64,000 nt of DNA from Bog-473 sp963707835 (GCA_963707835.1 CAVPRI010000002.1:1426001-1490000); one strand, 5' to 3'; counted from the first letter of the stretch, positions 25,010 to 35,120 are shown. Made by a program: numbers and translations. Notes: a model not told the origin generated them from the sequence alone.

Positions 25010-26968
25010 ATGACGCACTTCGACACACTTCTCGTCGCCAATCGAGGTGAGATCGCCCGGCGCATTTTCCGCACGGCACGGGCAATGGGCATGCGATGCA
25101 TCGCCGTCTATGCAGACGCGGATACTCACGCACCATTTGTGTCCGAAGCCGACACAGCCGTGCACCTTCCGGACGATTACCTCGATATTGACAGCATCAT
25201 CAGCGCCGCCGTCGCCGTCGGCGCTGATGCAGTGCATCCTGGCTACGGCTTCCTTTCGGAGAACGCTGGCTTTGCCAACACTGTGCAGTCCGCCGGCCTC
25301 GCGTGGATCGGCCCGCCGCCGTCAGTGATCGAGGCGATGGCCGACAAGCTCAGGGCCAAGGAACTCGCGGTCGCGGCAGGTGTCCCGACCCTGCCGGCCT
25401 CGGATGATCCCACGAGCAGTGGCGATATCGGCTATCCCCTCCTCGTCAAGGCGGCTGCCGGGGGCGGTGGTAAGGGCATGCGCATCGTCCAATCACCGGA
25501 CGATCTCGCCGAGGCGGTCACATCGGCGCGCCGCGAGGCTGCCGCCGCCTTCGGTGACGATCGTGTATTTCTCGAGCGCTTCGTCGAACGAGCGCGCCAT
25601 GTGGAGATCCAGATTCTCGGTGACGCACACGGCGCGCTCGTCCACCTCGGCGAGCGGGAATGCTCGATCCAGCGTCGTCACCAGAAGATCATCGAGGAGG
25701 CGCCATCCACCGTGCTCGACCACGGTGTGCGAGCCGCGATGGGTGATGCTGCGTTATGCCTCGCCAAGGCGATCCGTTACCAGTCAGCAGGGACCGTCGA
25801 GTTCCTGGTCGACTCCGAATCGTTTGAGTTCTACTTCCTCGAGGTCAACACACGCCTGCAAGTCGAACACCCCGTCACTGAAATGACCTCCGGATTCGAC
25901 CTCGTGCGCGAGCAGTTGCGGCTGGCCGCCGGTGAACCACTGGGATTCAGCCAGGACGCGGTCCACTCCCGCGGGCACGCCATCGAGGCGCGGCTCTACG
26001 CGGAGAATCCGGCGGCAGGCTTCCTCCCCGCAACGGGAACATTGGCCGCGTTCTCACCGGATGGCGACCCTGAGGTCCGCTGGGATTCTGGCGTCGAAGT
26101 CGGTTCGTCGATCGGCGTTCGATTCGACCCCATGCTGGCCAAGGTGATTGCCCACGCCCCAACTCGCATCGAGGCCGCTGGGCGTCTTGCACTTGCGTTG
26201 GAACGTCTGCACGTCGGTGGCGTCACGACGAATCGCGACTTCCTTGTGGCGACATTGCGCGATCCTGCGTTCGTCGCGGGCGACACGACCACCGATTTCA
26301 TCGAGCGCGTCCGACCCAAGGCCACCCTCGAATTGACTGCTGCTGACACCGATCGAGCGCTCGCAGCGGCCGCACTCTGGATACAGGGGCGCAACCGCAT
26401 CGACGCGCCCGTGCTCCAGCCGTTGCGAAGCGGATGGCGCAACGGACGCATGCCCCCGCAGTCGATCGCGTTCGAACATGAAGGTCAGACTCACGTCGTC
26501 GAGTACGAGTCTGGACGGGATGGCTCGTTCACCGTGCGCGTCGACCACAGGGCCGAAGCGTGCGTCGCCCGCCTACGTGGCTGGGCGCCTGACGCGATCG
26601 CATTGGAGTACGGCCGCCGGCGGAGTCGACATCGGGTGACCGCCGCCGACGACCATCTCTTTCTGCAGGTGGACCGTGGGACGATCGATCTCACTGTGGT
26701 CCCGCGCTTTCGACGTCCTGTTCCTGAGGTCCCAGCTGGTGCGGTGGTCGCACCGATGCCAGGTATCGTCCTTGAGGTTCGGGTGGCGCCCGGACAGTCC
26801 GTTTCCGCCGGGGAGGTACTCGTCGTGCTGGAGGCCATGAAGATGGAACATCACCTCCAGACCCCGGGCGACGGGGTGGTGACGGAGTTGCGCACGGAAG
26901 TCGGGGAGCAGGTCGCCATGGGGACGTTGCTCCTCGTGCTTGACGGCGCGACCCCCGAAGCTGGCTGA
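25010..26968 (+). CDS. Acyl-CoA carboxylase, biotin carboxylase/BCCP (alpha) subunit
   Basis: 652 aa. Carboxylates its own biotin with ATP and bicarbonate and presents it to the beta subunit. Biotin carboxylase domain (1-450): LLVANRGEIARRIFRTAR, HPGYGFLSEN, ATP loop KAAAGGGGKGMRIV, ERECSIQRRHQKIIEEAPS, and active-site EVNTRLQVEHPVTEMTSG. A linker/BT region follows, then a biotinyl domain with the biotin Lys in VLEAMKMEHHLQTPG near the C-terminus. The architecture matches methylcrotonyl/geranyl/propionyl-CoA carboxylase alpha chains. With the neighbouring beta subunit it forms a complete enzyme; substrate unknown, but a branched enoyl-CoA would fit the island. Confidence 0.93.
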   Translation: MTHFDTLLVANRGEIARRIFRTARAMGMRCIAVYADADTHAPFVSEADTAVHLPDDYLDIDSIISAAVAVGADAVHPGYGFLSENAGFANTVQSAGLAWIGPPPSVIEAMADKLRAKELAVAAGVPTLPASDDPTSSGDIGYPLLVKAAAGGGGKGMRIVQSPDDLAEAVTSARREAAAAFGDDRVFLERFVERARHVEIQILGDAHGALVHLGERECSIQRRHQKIIEEAPSTVLDHGVRAAMGDAALCLAKAIRYQSAGTVEFLVDSESFEFYFLEVNTRLQVEHPVTEMTSGFDLVREQLRLAAGEPLGFSQDAVHSRGHAIEARLYAENPAAGFLPATGTLAAFSPDGDPEVRWDSGVEVGSSIGVRFDPMLAKVIAHAPTRIEAAGRLALALERLHVGGVTTNRDFLVATLRDPAFVAGDTTTDFIERVRPKATLELTAADTDRALAAAALWIQGRNRIDAPVLQPLRSGWRNGRMPPQSIAFEHEGQTHVVEYESGRDGSFTVRVDHRAEACVARLRGWAPDAIALEYGRRRSRHRVTAADDHLFLQVDRGTIDLTVVPRFRRPVPEVPAGAVVAPMPGIVLEVRVAPGQSVSAGEVLVVLEAMKMEHHLQTPGDGVVTELRTEVGEQVAMGTLLLVLDGATPEAG

Positions 26969-27017
26969 ACAGAGTCCATGCTCGGCAGATCGGCCTCGAA
27001 ATGCCGTTCCCGCGTGA

Positions 27018-28292
27018 TCAGGCTTCATCGGAGATTGGATCGAAGAGCACAGGCAGGCTGTGCGCGGCTCGGAACCCAAACCCGGAGATGTGCACATCCT
27101 CGGCATCAGGATCGAGCCGGATATTTGGCAGACGGTCGAGCACCGTTGCCAGACCCATGCGCATCTCGAGGCGCGCCAGGTGCATCCCTAGACAGATGTG
27201 CGGCCCGAGCCCGAACGTAATGTGGTTCTTCGACTCTCGGAAGATGTCGAACCGGTCAGGGTTCTCCCATCGCTCCGGATCGTGGTTGGCGCTGCCGAGA
27301 CATGCGCGCACGTAGCCGCCGGCCTGGATCTGCACACCCTCCATCTCGACGTCGCGGACACAGGTGCGGCTGACCTCGGTGAGCGGCGCCTCCCAACGCA
27401 GGGCTTCCTCCACCGCCTTGGACACGAGCGTTCTGTCGAAGCGAACCGCCTCGAGCTGGTCGGGGTTCGTCAACAACCCGAACATCAAGTTACTGACACC
27501 GCGGTAGGTGGTCTCGGCTCCAGCGGGAAGGAGCTGACGGAGGAACCCGATGATGGCTTCGTCGGTGAGCCGCTCGCCCTCGAGCTCGGCAAAGGCCAAC
27601 ATGCTGATGACGTCTTCTTGACGGTCCGCCCGCCGCTCGGCGATGACCGCCGCGAAGTAGTCGTAGAGCCACTGCGACGCAGCCATCGCCGTCACCGGAT
27701 CTGTGACGATGCTGATCAGCTCCACGGCCTTCCTTTGGAAGATGGGCAAGTCATCCTCAGGGAGACCGAGAATGTGCGCAATGACGTGGATCGGAAAGGG
27801 GAAGAACGCCTCCGAGACAAGGTCCGCCCGTCCACGGCTGGCAAACGAGTCGAAGAGGTGAGTCAGTACTGGTTGGATGATCTCACCGCCCCAGCGTTGC
27901 ATCGCCCCCGTCGTAAAGGCTTGCTGGACCAAGGCTCGGTGCATGTGGTGCTCCGGTTCGTCCATCTCGGTGAGCGTGCGGCCCATGACGAGTCCAGCAG
28001 TCTTTGCATAGACCGAGTTCGAGAAAGAGTCGTCGTCACGCAACACCTTCTGCACCGCGTCGTAGGGCAGCACCGTGTAGGGCGTCGAGTCGCCGACGAG
28101 CAGCGCCTCCATCTCCTCCATGCCGAATCGATGCCACTGCTTGCCGATCAGCACAGGTGACTCTTCACGCATCTCGCGGTACACCGGATACGGGTCGCGA
28201 ACTATGTCGGCACCGGAGGCGCGCTCGAACTCACTGAAGGCGTCGTGTTCGTTTGCCTCATGCCCGGTAACGTCGTCGGTAATTTCGTTCAT
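27018..28292 (-). CDS. Cytochrome P450 (island copy 1)
   Basis: 424-aa soluble class-I P450 needing ferredoxin and reductase, neither of which is in the window. I-helix LLPAGAETTYRGVSN (oxygen-activating A/G-x-x-T), K-helix EEALRWEAPL with the ExxR pair, and the haem-Cys loop FGLGPHICLGMHLARLEMR. The aromatic residue usually two before the loop is kept (ITFGLG). A close paralogue lies at 46778-48028: both contain DPYPV near the N-terminus, MDEPEHH, and ASQWLYDYFA. Last gene of a minus-strand unit beginning at 35058, 31 bp after the TetR gene. Likely hydroxylates the pathway substrate. Confidence 0.93.
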   Translation of the reverse strand: MNEITDDVTGHEANEHDAFSEFERASGADIVRDPYPVYREMREESPVLIGKQWHRFGMEEMEALLVGDSTPYTVLPYDAVQKVLRDDDSFSNSVYAKTAGLVMGRTLTEMDEPEHHMHRALVQQAFTTGAMQRWGGEIIQPVLTHLFDSFASRGRADLVSEAFFPFPIHVIAHILGLPEDDLPIFQRKAVELISIVTDPVTAMAASQWLYDYFAAVIAERRADRQEDVISMLAFAELEGERLTDEAIIGFLRQLLPAGAETTYRGVSNLMFGLLTNPDQLEAVRFDRTLVSKAVEEALRWEAPLTEVSRTCVRDVEMEGVQIQAGGYVRACLGSANHDPERWENPDRFDIFRESKNHITFGLGPHICLGMHLARLEMRMGLATVLDRLPNIRLDPDAEDVHISGFGFRAAHSLPVLFDPISDEA

Positions 28293-28323
28293 GTCTCGAG
28301 TCTTGCGTGCCCAACTCCCCTGG

Positions 28324-29026
28324 TCAAACGGTTCGTTCGGGGATACCGGGATTGGAGTACGGGCCCGGCGGCAGCTGTAACCCGCGGATGATGACGTCGA
28401 CGATGGAGTCCGCAGCCTCCTTCGGCGAAGACGTCAACGATGGCCTGATTGCAGGCCTGGTGAGGGCCCACCCAAGCCCGGCCATCACACGAGCCAGCGC
28501 GGGGATGTCCACCCGTGGAATGTCACCCCTCGCATGCGCGAGCTCCAGCAGGGAGCGCGCCACCGAGAATGCATAGTTGTTGTGATCGCTGATCAGGCGG
28601 TTCACTGCTGGCATCGCTTCGAGATCACAGCGCGAACTCGTCGGATGTGCCCATGAGCGACACGGTTACGCTCTGCAGGTACGACCGAAGCGCCTCGAGC
28701 GGTGTCATCTCGTCGCTCAAGGCGGCACGGGCGGCACGGCCGGTCAAATGGAGGCGGCGGTCGACGACCATGAGCACGAGTTCATCGCGGCTGGATGCGA
28801 GGACGTAGAGAGTGCGCAACGAACAGTTCACTCTCTTCGCCAGCGTCGCCATCGTGAGGGTGGCGAAACCACCGTCGAACAGCAAGTCCAGGTGATCAAG
28901 AACCTCGCGCTGCCGTTCGGTGAGGTTTCGCTGACGTGTGGAACCGAGGACCAACCGCGGCCGGGATACTTCCCGCAGAACCTCGATTACGGTCCGATCC
29001 GAGAGAACAGGGCGCCTGGCCATCAC
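28324..29026 (-). pseudogene. TetR-family regulator (copy 1), frameshifted at about 28629
   Basis: Repressor-type DNA-binding protein. From ATG 29026: a tail, then the HTH region FDGGFATLTMATLAKRVNCS and LRTLYVLASSRDELVLMVVD. The frame breaks after TSDEFA because of one extra base (A at 28629; removing it restores Arg-Asp-Leu-Glu-Ala). The second frame continues MPAVNRLISDHNNYAFSVAR and then RVMAGLGWALTRPAIRP, SSPKEAADSIVDVIIRGL. The whole length aligns by eye with the intact TetR at 52077-52784. It lies within the minus-strand unit preceded by operator site D, so it may be autoregulated. Either a real loss of function or a sequence error. Confidence 0.82.
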
Positions 29027-29154
29027 CGGTGCTCCATCTCCATGATCAGGTCGAATGGACGCTCACGCGAGCCAGCGCCGGAAGGTACCACGGGTCGTTC
29101 CCAGAGCGTGCGCCGATGGCCGGCGATCGATACGTCACCTGAGTAGCGGCCAGC

Positions 29155-30323
29155 TCATCTTCGGCGGGTGACGCCGGCCGCGCCGAGGGCCGCGACCTCG
29201 GCGGACGAGAGCCCCCAGTCGACGAGCACCGCGTCTGTGTCGGCACCCGGCTCGGGCATCCGGTGGCCTATCGCCGGCGGCGTCCGAGAGAGGCGGGGGG
29301 CTGGCGCGGGCTGGAGCACTCCGTCTCGCTCCACGATCGTGCCCCGAGCAACGATGTGCGGGTGCCGAGCTGCTTCATCCATCCGCAACACCGGCGTGAC
29401 GCATGTCTCAGTGCCTTCGAATTCGGTCCCCCACTCGTCACGAGTCCGCTGCACGATCACTCCGGCGATTGTGTCGCGCAACTCACTCCAGCCGTTCCGA
29501 TCAGCCTGATCCGGGAGCAATTCGTCGCCGAGACCGAGGTGGTCGAGTAGATTCGCGAAGAACTTCGCTTCCCGCGCTCCGATAGCGACGTACTCGCCAT
29601 CGCTCGTTGCGTACACGTCGTAGTCGGGCGCGCCCGAATCATAGATGTTGGTCCCCCGCTCGGGGCTCCATCGGCCGAGCGAGCGGTGGCCCCAGATCAT
29701 CGCCATCAAGAGCGCTGCCCCATCGACCATGGCAGCGTCGACGACCTGTCCGCTTCCGGACCGCTGTGCCTCGAATAACGCGCACATCACACCGAAGGCA
29801 AGGAGCATGCCCCCACCCCCAAAATCCGCAACCAGGTTGAGTGGCGGCGTCGGGGGGGCGTCGCGACGGCCAACGTGCGCCAGCACTCCAGCGACCGCGA
29901 GATAGTTGATGTCGTGGCCCGGCGCGTGTGCGAGCGGTCCATCCTGACCCCATCCCGTCATGCGCCCGTACACGAGTCCAGGGTTGCGCCGCGGCACTCG
30001 TCCGGCCCTACCCCGAGACGCTCGACGACACCCGGGCGGAATCCTTCGAGCACAACGTCCGCGTGTGTCGCCAAGCGAAGTGCGCACTCGACCCCACGCG
30101 GATCCTTCAGATCGAGTCCCACTGACCGGCGACCTCGGTCAAGCACCGGCGAGGCATTCGGATCCGTTCCGTGATCGACTGTTTCCACGCGGTGGATACG
30201 GACGACCTCTGCGCCCATGTCGGCCAGCATCATCCCCGCAAACGGTACGGGTCCAATGCCACCGACTTCCAACACCTTGACGCCCGCGAGCGGACCGTGC
30301 GGCTCATCCTCGCTATCGGTCAT
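29155..30323 (-). pseudogene. mcr: Alpha-methylacyl-CoA racemase, frameshifted near 29997
   Basis: Class-III CoA-transferase-fold enzyme that epimerises 2-methylacyl-CoA esters before beta-oxidation of branched chains (cholesterol side chain, phytanate-type acids). Frame one from ATG 30323: LAGVKVLEVGGIGPVPFAGM and VVLEGFRPGVVERLGVGPDEC. One base is missing near 29997. Frame two resumes NPGLVYGRMTGWGQDGPLA with active-site His in AGHDINYLAVAGV, then PPLNLVADFGGGGMLLAFGV and Asp in GQVVDAAMVDGAALLMAMIW, ending at 29155. The His/Asp pair and the motif order match the Mycobacterium tuberculosis MCR family closely. Follows an amidohydrolase after 25 bp. Confidence 0.85.
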
Positions 30324-30348
30324 CCGGGGCGCAAGGGGGGGTCGACGG

Positions 30349-31704
30349 TCAGCGCACCGCTGCCGCGAGCCCGGGGTCGTTCGCGAGCAGCGCGTCGATC
30401 GAGGCCTGCTTGGCCGCCTCGGCCGGCTTGAGATATCCCGAGCGCGTGTCCCACGACTCGATAATCCGTGAATCGATGTCTGGACCAGGGCCGGCGATTT
30501 CGTCCACGCTGAATCCGATACGCTCCGCGATTGCGCCAAGTTCCGCACTGTCGAGGCTCAGCAGCTTGATGGCGTTCTCGCCGAGGACCATCCTCAGCTG
30601 ATTCTCCGGCACCCCGGCGAACGCATCGCGCAACCACTGCTTCGTGTTGGGCCACGTGCCTTCTGGATGGGGGTAGTCGCGGCCGAACACGATGTTCTCG
30701 ATTCCGATCTCGTGCCGTAGCGGCACCTCGCACTTGTGTACGAACGAAATCGACTGCAGGCAGTTCTCGTGCCAGTACTCGCTGGGCTTCCGCTCCGCTG
30801 GCAGATCGGCACGTGCCCGCTCGTACATCTCGTCGAGATGCGACAACATCGTCGGGATCCAGTCCGCTCGCACCTCCGTGAGGATGAATCGAAGATCCGG
30901 GTAACGATCGAACACCCCACCCAGCATCATCTGCCACAACGCCTGAAGTGGCTCGTAGGCGCGATGAAAGAAGTCTTCGGATTTGTTGTTCAGCTGGTCG
31001 AGCAGGTCGATGCCCTCGGCCATCTTGGCCTGGGCCTCCTCGATTTTGTCGGAGAGGCTGCGCGCTTTTCCGCCGTACCCGGCGTGACACACCGCCCACA
31101 TACCGTGTTCCTGCAGCATCGCCCAGTACGGATCGTAGTAGGACTCGTACAGCCGCGGCACATCGCTCCGTTCGAACATCATCGGCAGAAACGCGCCTCT
31201 GAATCCCCGCTGCGCCGTCCACTGTAGATCCGTCAACATCATGTCGATATCGACACCCGCGCCCGGATCGCCCACGAGATAGAAGCGATCGGGATGTGCA
31301 CCGAAGGTGTCGGCTGCCCAGCGGTTGTAGACGCGTGAACCTGCCGCGTACAACTCCTGCGGGTACGCTTCCCACATGGGCGCGAACATGTGGGAAGCCT
31401 GCGTGTCACCCCAATAGATTGTCTCTGCGGCAATGCCCTCGCGATCCATCTGCAAGAGCCGCTGTTCGACATCGCCAAGCGCGCCGAGGCGCCCTTTGGC
31501 CCATACCCCTTCCGGGTCGATGACCCCGAGAAGCTCGTCGTCGAAGCTCGCGAAAAGCCCAAGCAGCTGAACATATTTCTCATTGTCCGTGAGCGCTGCC
31601 GGCAAGTACTCGCGGTACTCCGGATCGAGGTACTCCTCCCAAACCTGTGGCGGCGCCTCGGCATGCCCGTCACCTGAGACGATGATCAGCTTGTCCGTTG
31701 CCAT
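30349..31704 (-). CDS. Amidohydrolase-2 family (ACMSD-like TIM-barrel) metal-dependent hydrolase, copy 1
   Basis: 451-aa metal-dependent TIM-barrel protein (PF04909 type). The N-terminal metal motif appears as SGDGHAEAPPQVWEEY, and the C-terminal catalytic Asp as FGRDYPHPEGTWPNTKQW at about residue 345. A mid-barrel His is in AVCHAGYGGKARS. Family members decarboxylate or hydrolyse cyclic or aromatic acids; this substrate is unknown. ATG 31704 has GGAAAGGGG 7 bp upstream and begins next to the conserved strand. The unit continues into the racemase and comes from the amidohydrolase at 31771. Confidence 0.85.
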   Translation of the reverse strand: MATDKLIIVSGDGHAEAPPQVWEEYLDPEYREYLPAALTDNEKYVQLLGLFASFDDELLGVIDPEGVWAKGRLGALGDVEQRLLQMDREGIAAETIYWGDTQASHMFAPMWEAYPQELYAAGSRVYNRWAADTFGAHPDRFYLVGDPGAGVDIDMMLTDLQWTAQRGFRGAFLPMMFERSDVPRLYESYYDPYWAMLQEHGMWAVCHAGYGGKARSLSDKIEEAQAKMAEGIDLLDQLNNKSEDFFHRAYEPLQALWQMMLGGVFDRYPDLRFILTEVRADWIPTMLSHLDEMYERARADLPAERKPSEYWHENCLQSISFVHKCEVPLRHEIGIENIVFGRDYPHPEGTWPNTKQWLRDAFAGVPENQLRMVLGENAIKLLSLDSAELGAIAERIGFSVDEIAGPGPDIDSRIIESWDTRSGYLKPAEAAKQASIDALLANDPGLAAAVR

Positions 31705-31770
31705 TGCGGTCCCCTTTCCAGTCAATTTCTGTTCACCTGCGCCATGAGTGTTCCTCCGAGCGTGACCGGT

Positions 31771-33261
31771 TCAGGGCTGCCCAGAAGCGAGCGCGCGCTG
31801 GCGGGCGAGCTCTTGTGCTGCCGCTTCTTCGACGACGGTCCCCTTGAAGAAGTCGGCGTTCATGCCACCGTGAAGGCTGACCACGTTCTCGAAAGTGAAC
31901 TTCCGGAAATCGGATTCGGAGATCAGGCCGTCATCGACCATCTCCCAGGCCTCCTCGACTACTTCGGTCATGTCGAACACGTCGAAGTGTGAGATGTCGG
32001 AGCCGAACATCGCTTTCAAGGGTGGCCCGAGCCGCCGGTCGAACGCCAGCGTGGTCATGAGGTCGTCAGCTTCACACCCGAAGTAAAAGGCCCCCGCGAA
32101 CTCCTCGACCACCTCTCGCTTCGAGTGCACGTCCGCCGCGGCGAAGTCGTCGATCGTCTCCAGCTCGCGGTCGGTGATCTCCTCCACACCAAGACCCGGA
32201 AACGTTTGATCGGGCTGGCTGATCACGGACCGTGCCTTGCCCTCGAGCACGGGGCCGCCGTGACGTTCCACGAGCGCCGCCAATTGGTCGAGGTCGGTAA
32301 CTGTCGGAGCATAATGCTCGAGCATCACGTCCTTGTTGCGCTTGGCCCAATGTGCGGCCAGATCGGTGCTCAGGTTGCGTGCCCATCCGGCGCCACATTC
32401 GAGTAGTCCGAAGTTCAAGGCTGGGAAGCGTCGTGTCACCCCACCCATGAACAATGACTTTGCCAGCGCGTGCGCCGCACCCGCGAAGTGACCGACGTGG
32501 TTGTACGTGAAATTGGTGGGCGATGTGCGGTCGACCCACCCGATAGCACCTGAGTGGGTGCAGGGTGCCACCCCGAGCTCGATGAATTTCGCCCAGAGCG
32601 GGTCGTAGTCATGAGGGCTGTCGATCCCGAAAGTGTCGATGTAGTACGGCACGCCACTCCATGGGCTGGCGTCGGGCGGCGCAAAGGCGGGGATGGCGCG
32701 CCGCATGCTGTGAATAAGCACATACTTCGCGCCGAGCTCGGTTACGGCATACTCAAGCTCCTCTATGGCCACGTCGGGATTGTCCATCGGGATTACGGCG
32801 GCCGCGGTGAGGCGATCGGAATATGGCGCGAACATCTCGGCATTGAGGTGGTTGTTCGCTCGGCAGAAGGCCTTCCGCAACTTCGGGTCTGAGGTCATGA
32901 AGCCAGTCGCGAAGCGGGACCCGGAAATGATGCAGTAGTCGATGCCGAACTCGTCGAGCCGGTGGTACATGAGGTCGGGCAGCATCGAGGTCGCCTTATC
33001 CCGGGTGCCTGCGGGACCGCCCCACCACGGGATCCGCATCGACCGCGCATCCATGCGTTGCTGGAGCGGCGTGCTGTACCAGTCGTTGACCTGACGCATG
33101 AAGCTCATGTACGCGTCGACTGCGCTGCCTCCGCCGAACTTCTCTATGTAGTGGACGAGCACCTCTGTCGGTTCCATCCAGTGACCGTCAGCGTCGATGA
33201 TCGGATGCGAAAGCTGGCCCCTCACCTCGGATGACTTGGTCGTGCCCGTCGCTACGCTCAT
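31771..33261 (-). CDS. Amidohydrolase-2 family metal-dependent hydrolase, copy 2
   Basis: 496 aa, same fold as the neighbouring copies but longer. The N-terminal metal motif is PIIDADGHWMEPTEVL, a central His lies in APCTHSGAIGWVDRTSP, and the C-terminal Asp in AMFGSDISHFDVFDM. ATG 33261 (MSVATGTTKSS) follows GAGGAGCGAGGC; an ATG at 33291 is less likely. The copies have diverged strongly outside the metal motifs, so they probably act on different intermediates rather than duplicating one activity. Co-directional with genes on both sides. Confidence 0.85.
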   Translation of the reverse strand: MSVATGTTKSSEVRGQLSHPIIDADGHWMEPTEVLVHYIEKFGGGSAVDAYMSFMRQVNDWYSTPLQQRMDARSMRIPWWGGPAGTRDKATSMLPDLMYHRLDEFGIDYCIISGSRFATGFMTSDPKLRKAFCRANNHLNAEMFAPYSDRLTAAAVIPMDNPDVAIEELEYAVTELGAKYVLIHSMRRAIPAFAPPDASPWSGVPYYIDTFGIDSPHDYDPLWAKFIELGVAPCTHSGAIGWVDRTSPTNFTYNHVGHFAGAAHALAKSLFMGGVTRRFPALNFGLLECGAGWARNLSTDLAAHWAKRNKDVMLEHYAPTVTDLDQLAALVERHGGPVLEGKARSVISQPDQTFPGLGVEEITDRELETIDDFAAADVHSKREVVEEFAGAFYFGCEADDLMTTLAFDRRLGPPLKAMFGSDISHFDVFDMTEVVEEAWEMVDDGLISESDFRKFTFENVVSLHGGMNADFFKGTVVEEAAAQELARQRALASGQP

Positions 33262-33336
33262 GCCTCGCTCCTCTTCGTTCTCGAGCTTCAATCCACCCAG
33301 CGGCGCCTAACTGGCGCGTGCCGGGAGGGGTGCCCG

Positions 33337-35058
33337 CTATCGGCTGGCTGCCGCGGCAAGCCGCTGCGGATCTCCACCCCAGCGGAGCAGCTGACCCGAG
33401 GGCACACCGGTCTCCCGGTCATCTTCGATGGTGACCTCCCCATTGACGAGCACGTACCGGTATCCGCGTGCTCGTTGCACACGACGCCACTCGCCTCCCG
33501 GGTAGTCCCGAGCGACTTCTTGGGGCAGGATGTCGAGATTCTCGAGGTCGTACACGACGATGTCGGCGGGTGCGCCTTCCCGCAGCACGCCTCGATTCTT
33601 GAAACCGGAGATGTGCGCCGGGTAGGCGGAGAGGCGCCAATGGGCCTCTTCTGCGGTGATCCATCCGTAATCCCGCACGTACTTCATCAGGTATTCGGTC
33701 GGGTATCGACCAAAGGTGATGAACTTGGTGTGCGCGCCACCGTCGGACTGACCCGCCATGACGAACGCATCGTCGATGAGCTCGCGCCAGTACTCCTGCG
33801 GCGCCTTGAGCGCATCCGACAGGATCACCGTGCGCAGCTCGTCGGCGAGGACCACATCGAGGAAGACCTCCATACGATCCTTACCCGTTGCTCGTATGAT
33901 GTCGCCGAACGTCTTTCCCTCGAAGGGCTTGTACTCGGGCGTGAAGGTCTCGAGCAGCACGAGCTCCTCAATCTTACCCGTGCCGAATGGCGGAGGTGGC
34001 GAGTTTTGCAGGAGCTCGCGACGCTCACGGACGTTGGCAAGTCGCTCCTCGTACGTGCCCATCAGCGCTTCGCGCCATTCTTTCACGTTGTCCCACGTGT
34101 TGAAGTCCTCCAGCGTGAAAATCGTGGGCGCGTCAGATGTGATCCCCTGCCCGATGACTTGCAGGCCGCGCTCGCGGCAAGTGTTCAGCCACTTCATGGT
34201 CTGACGGTGGATACTCGGATCCTCGGCAAAGATGAACACGGCATTCCAGACCACTGGGCGACCGCTAGCTTCCGCCCACGACTCGACGAGACCCCGGTCG
34301 TACCCGCGATCGTCCGAGTTCACCGTGGCCTCGATGGTCCCTTCTCGCCTCTCGGCCAAGACGCTCGCCAGCTCGAGACAGGTCTCGTTGTTCATGATGT
34401 CGGTGACCATGGGAGTACCGTCGTAGTCGAGCTGGATGCCAGCCCACCCGGTCGACATCTGCGTTGACCACCCGCAGGCGCCCGCATCCATCGCCTCGTG
34501 TAGCAGCCGACGCATCTCGGCGTGCTCGGCGTCACTCGGCATGCGACCCGACTTCGCGTCCTCGAGACCCATCACCCATGTGAGCATCGGACCGATGCCC
34601 ATATAGGGCAACACGTTGATCGACTTCGGGGTGCGATCAACGCTGTCGAGGAACTCGGGATAGCTGACCCAATCCCACGGCATCCCCTCCTGCATACAGC
34701 TGATCGGAACGGCTTCGTTTCGACTCACGGTCAACATGGCCCGCTCGCGTTCCTCAGGCTTGACCGGCGCGAACGCGAATCCACAATTGCCGATCACGAC
34801 AGAGGTGACACCGTGCCACCCTGAAATAGAGCAATAGGGATCCCAGAACAACTGCGAGTCGTAGTGCGTGTGGTTGTCGATGAAGCCCGGCGCGACGTTG
34901 AGCCCGGTCGCGTCGATCACCTTGTCGGCATCGGAGTCACGCAGCTTGCCGATGGCGGTGATGATCCCATCCTTGATGCCGACGTCCGTCAGCATGCGCG
35001 GGTTGCGCATCCCGTCGAACACCATGCCGTTCTTGATGACGGTGGAGAATTCAGCCAC
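33337..35058 (-). CDS. N-acyl-D-amino-acid deacylase family amidohydrolase
   Basis: About 573 aa, D-aminoacylase/dihydroorotase-like superfamily. Beta-sandwich start (VIKNGMVFDGMRNPRMLTDV), metal HxH in NVAPGFIDNHTHYDSQLFWD, bridging Cys in VIGNCGFAFAPV, and catalytic Asp in MAGQSDGGAHTKFITFG. It ends with the closing strand VLREGAPADIVVYDLENLD. The annotated family removes acyl groups from D-amino acids, but many actinobacterial members sit in lipid or terpenoid clusters with no known substrate. The GTG 35058 start gives AEFSTVIKNG; an in-frame upstream extension is not supported. First gene of a unit preceded by operator site D. Confidence 0.85.
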   Translation of the reverse strand: MAEFSTVIKNGMVFDGMRNPRMLTDVGIKDGIITAIGKLRDSDADKVIDATGLNVAPGFIDNHTHYDSQLFWDPYCSISGWHGVTSVVIGNCGFAFAPVKPEERERAMLTVSRNEAVPISCMQEGMPWDWVSYPEFLDSVDRTPKSINVLPYMGIGPMLTWVMGLEDAKSGRMPSDAEHAEMRRLLHEAMDAGACGWSTQMSTGWAGIQLDYDGTPMVTDIMNNETCLELASVLAERREGTIEATVNSDDRGYDRGLVESWAEASGRPVVWNAVFIFAEDPSIHRQTMKWLNTCRERGLQVIGQGITSDAPTIFTLEDFNTWDNVKEWREALMGTYEERLANVRERRELLQNSPPPPFGTGKIEELVLLETFTPEYKPFEGKTFGDIIRATGKDRMEVFLDVVLADELRTVILSDALKAPQEYWRELIDDAFVMAGQSDGGAHTKFITFGRYPTEYLMKYVRDYGWITAEEAHWRLSAYPAHISGFKNRGVLREGAPADIVVYDLENLDILPQEVARDYPGGEWRRVQRARGYRYVLVNGEVTIEDDRETGVPSGQLLRWGGDPQRLAAAASR

Positions 35059-35095
35059 GTCCCAAACCACCCCTCCCGACGCCCGAGGCGTCACC

Positions 35096-35120
35096 GGTAA
35101 GTTCTGTTCTAAATCTTACC
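35096..35120. promoter_or_regulatory. Operator site D, CGGTAAG-N13-CTTACCG (spacing N17)
   Basis: Perfect 7-bp inverted arms CGGTAAG (35095-35101) and CTTACCG (35115-35121). The GGTA-TACC spacing is 17, one shorter than the other seven sites. Located 38 bp upstream of the D-aminoacylase-like gene that heads the unit containing TetR copy 1. Confidence 0.7.

Noticed and set aside
28266..28292. GGTAACGTCGTCGGTAATTT near the P450 copy 1 start as another operator
   Set aside because: The position 18 bases after GGTA reads TTCA rather than TACC, and it lies in coding sequence.
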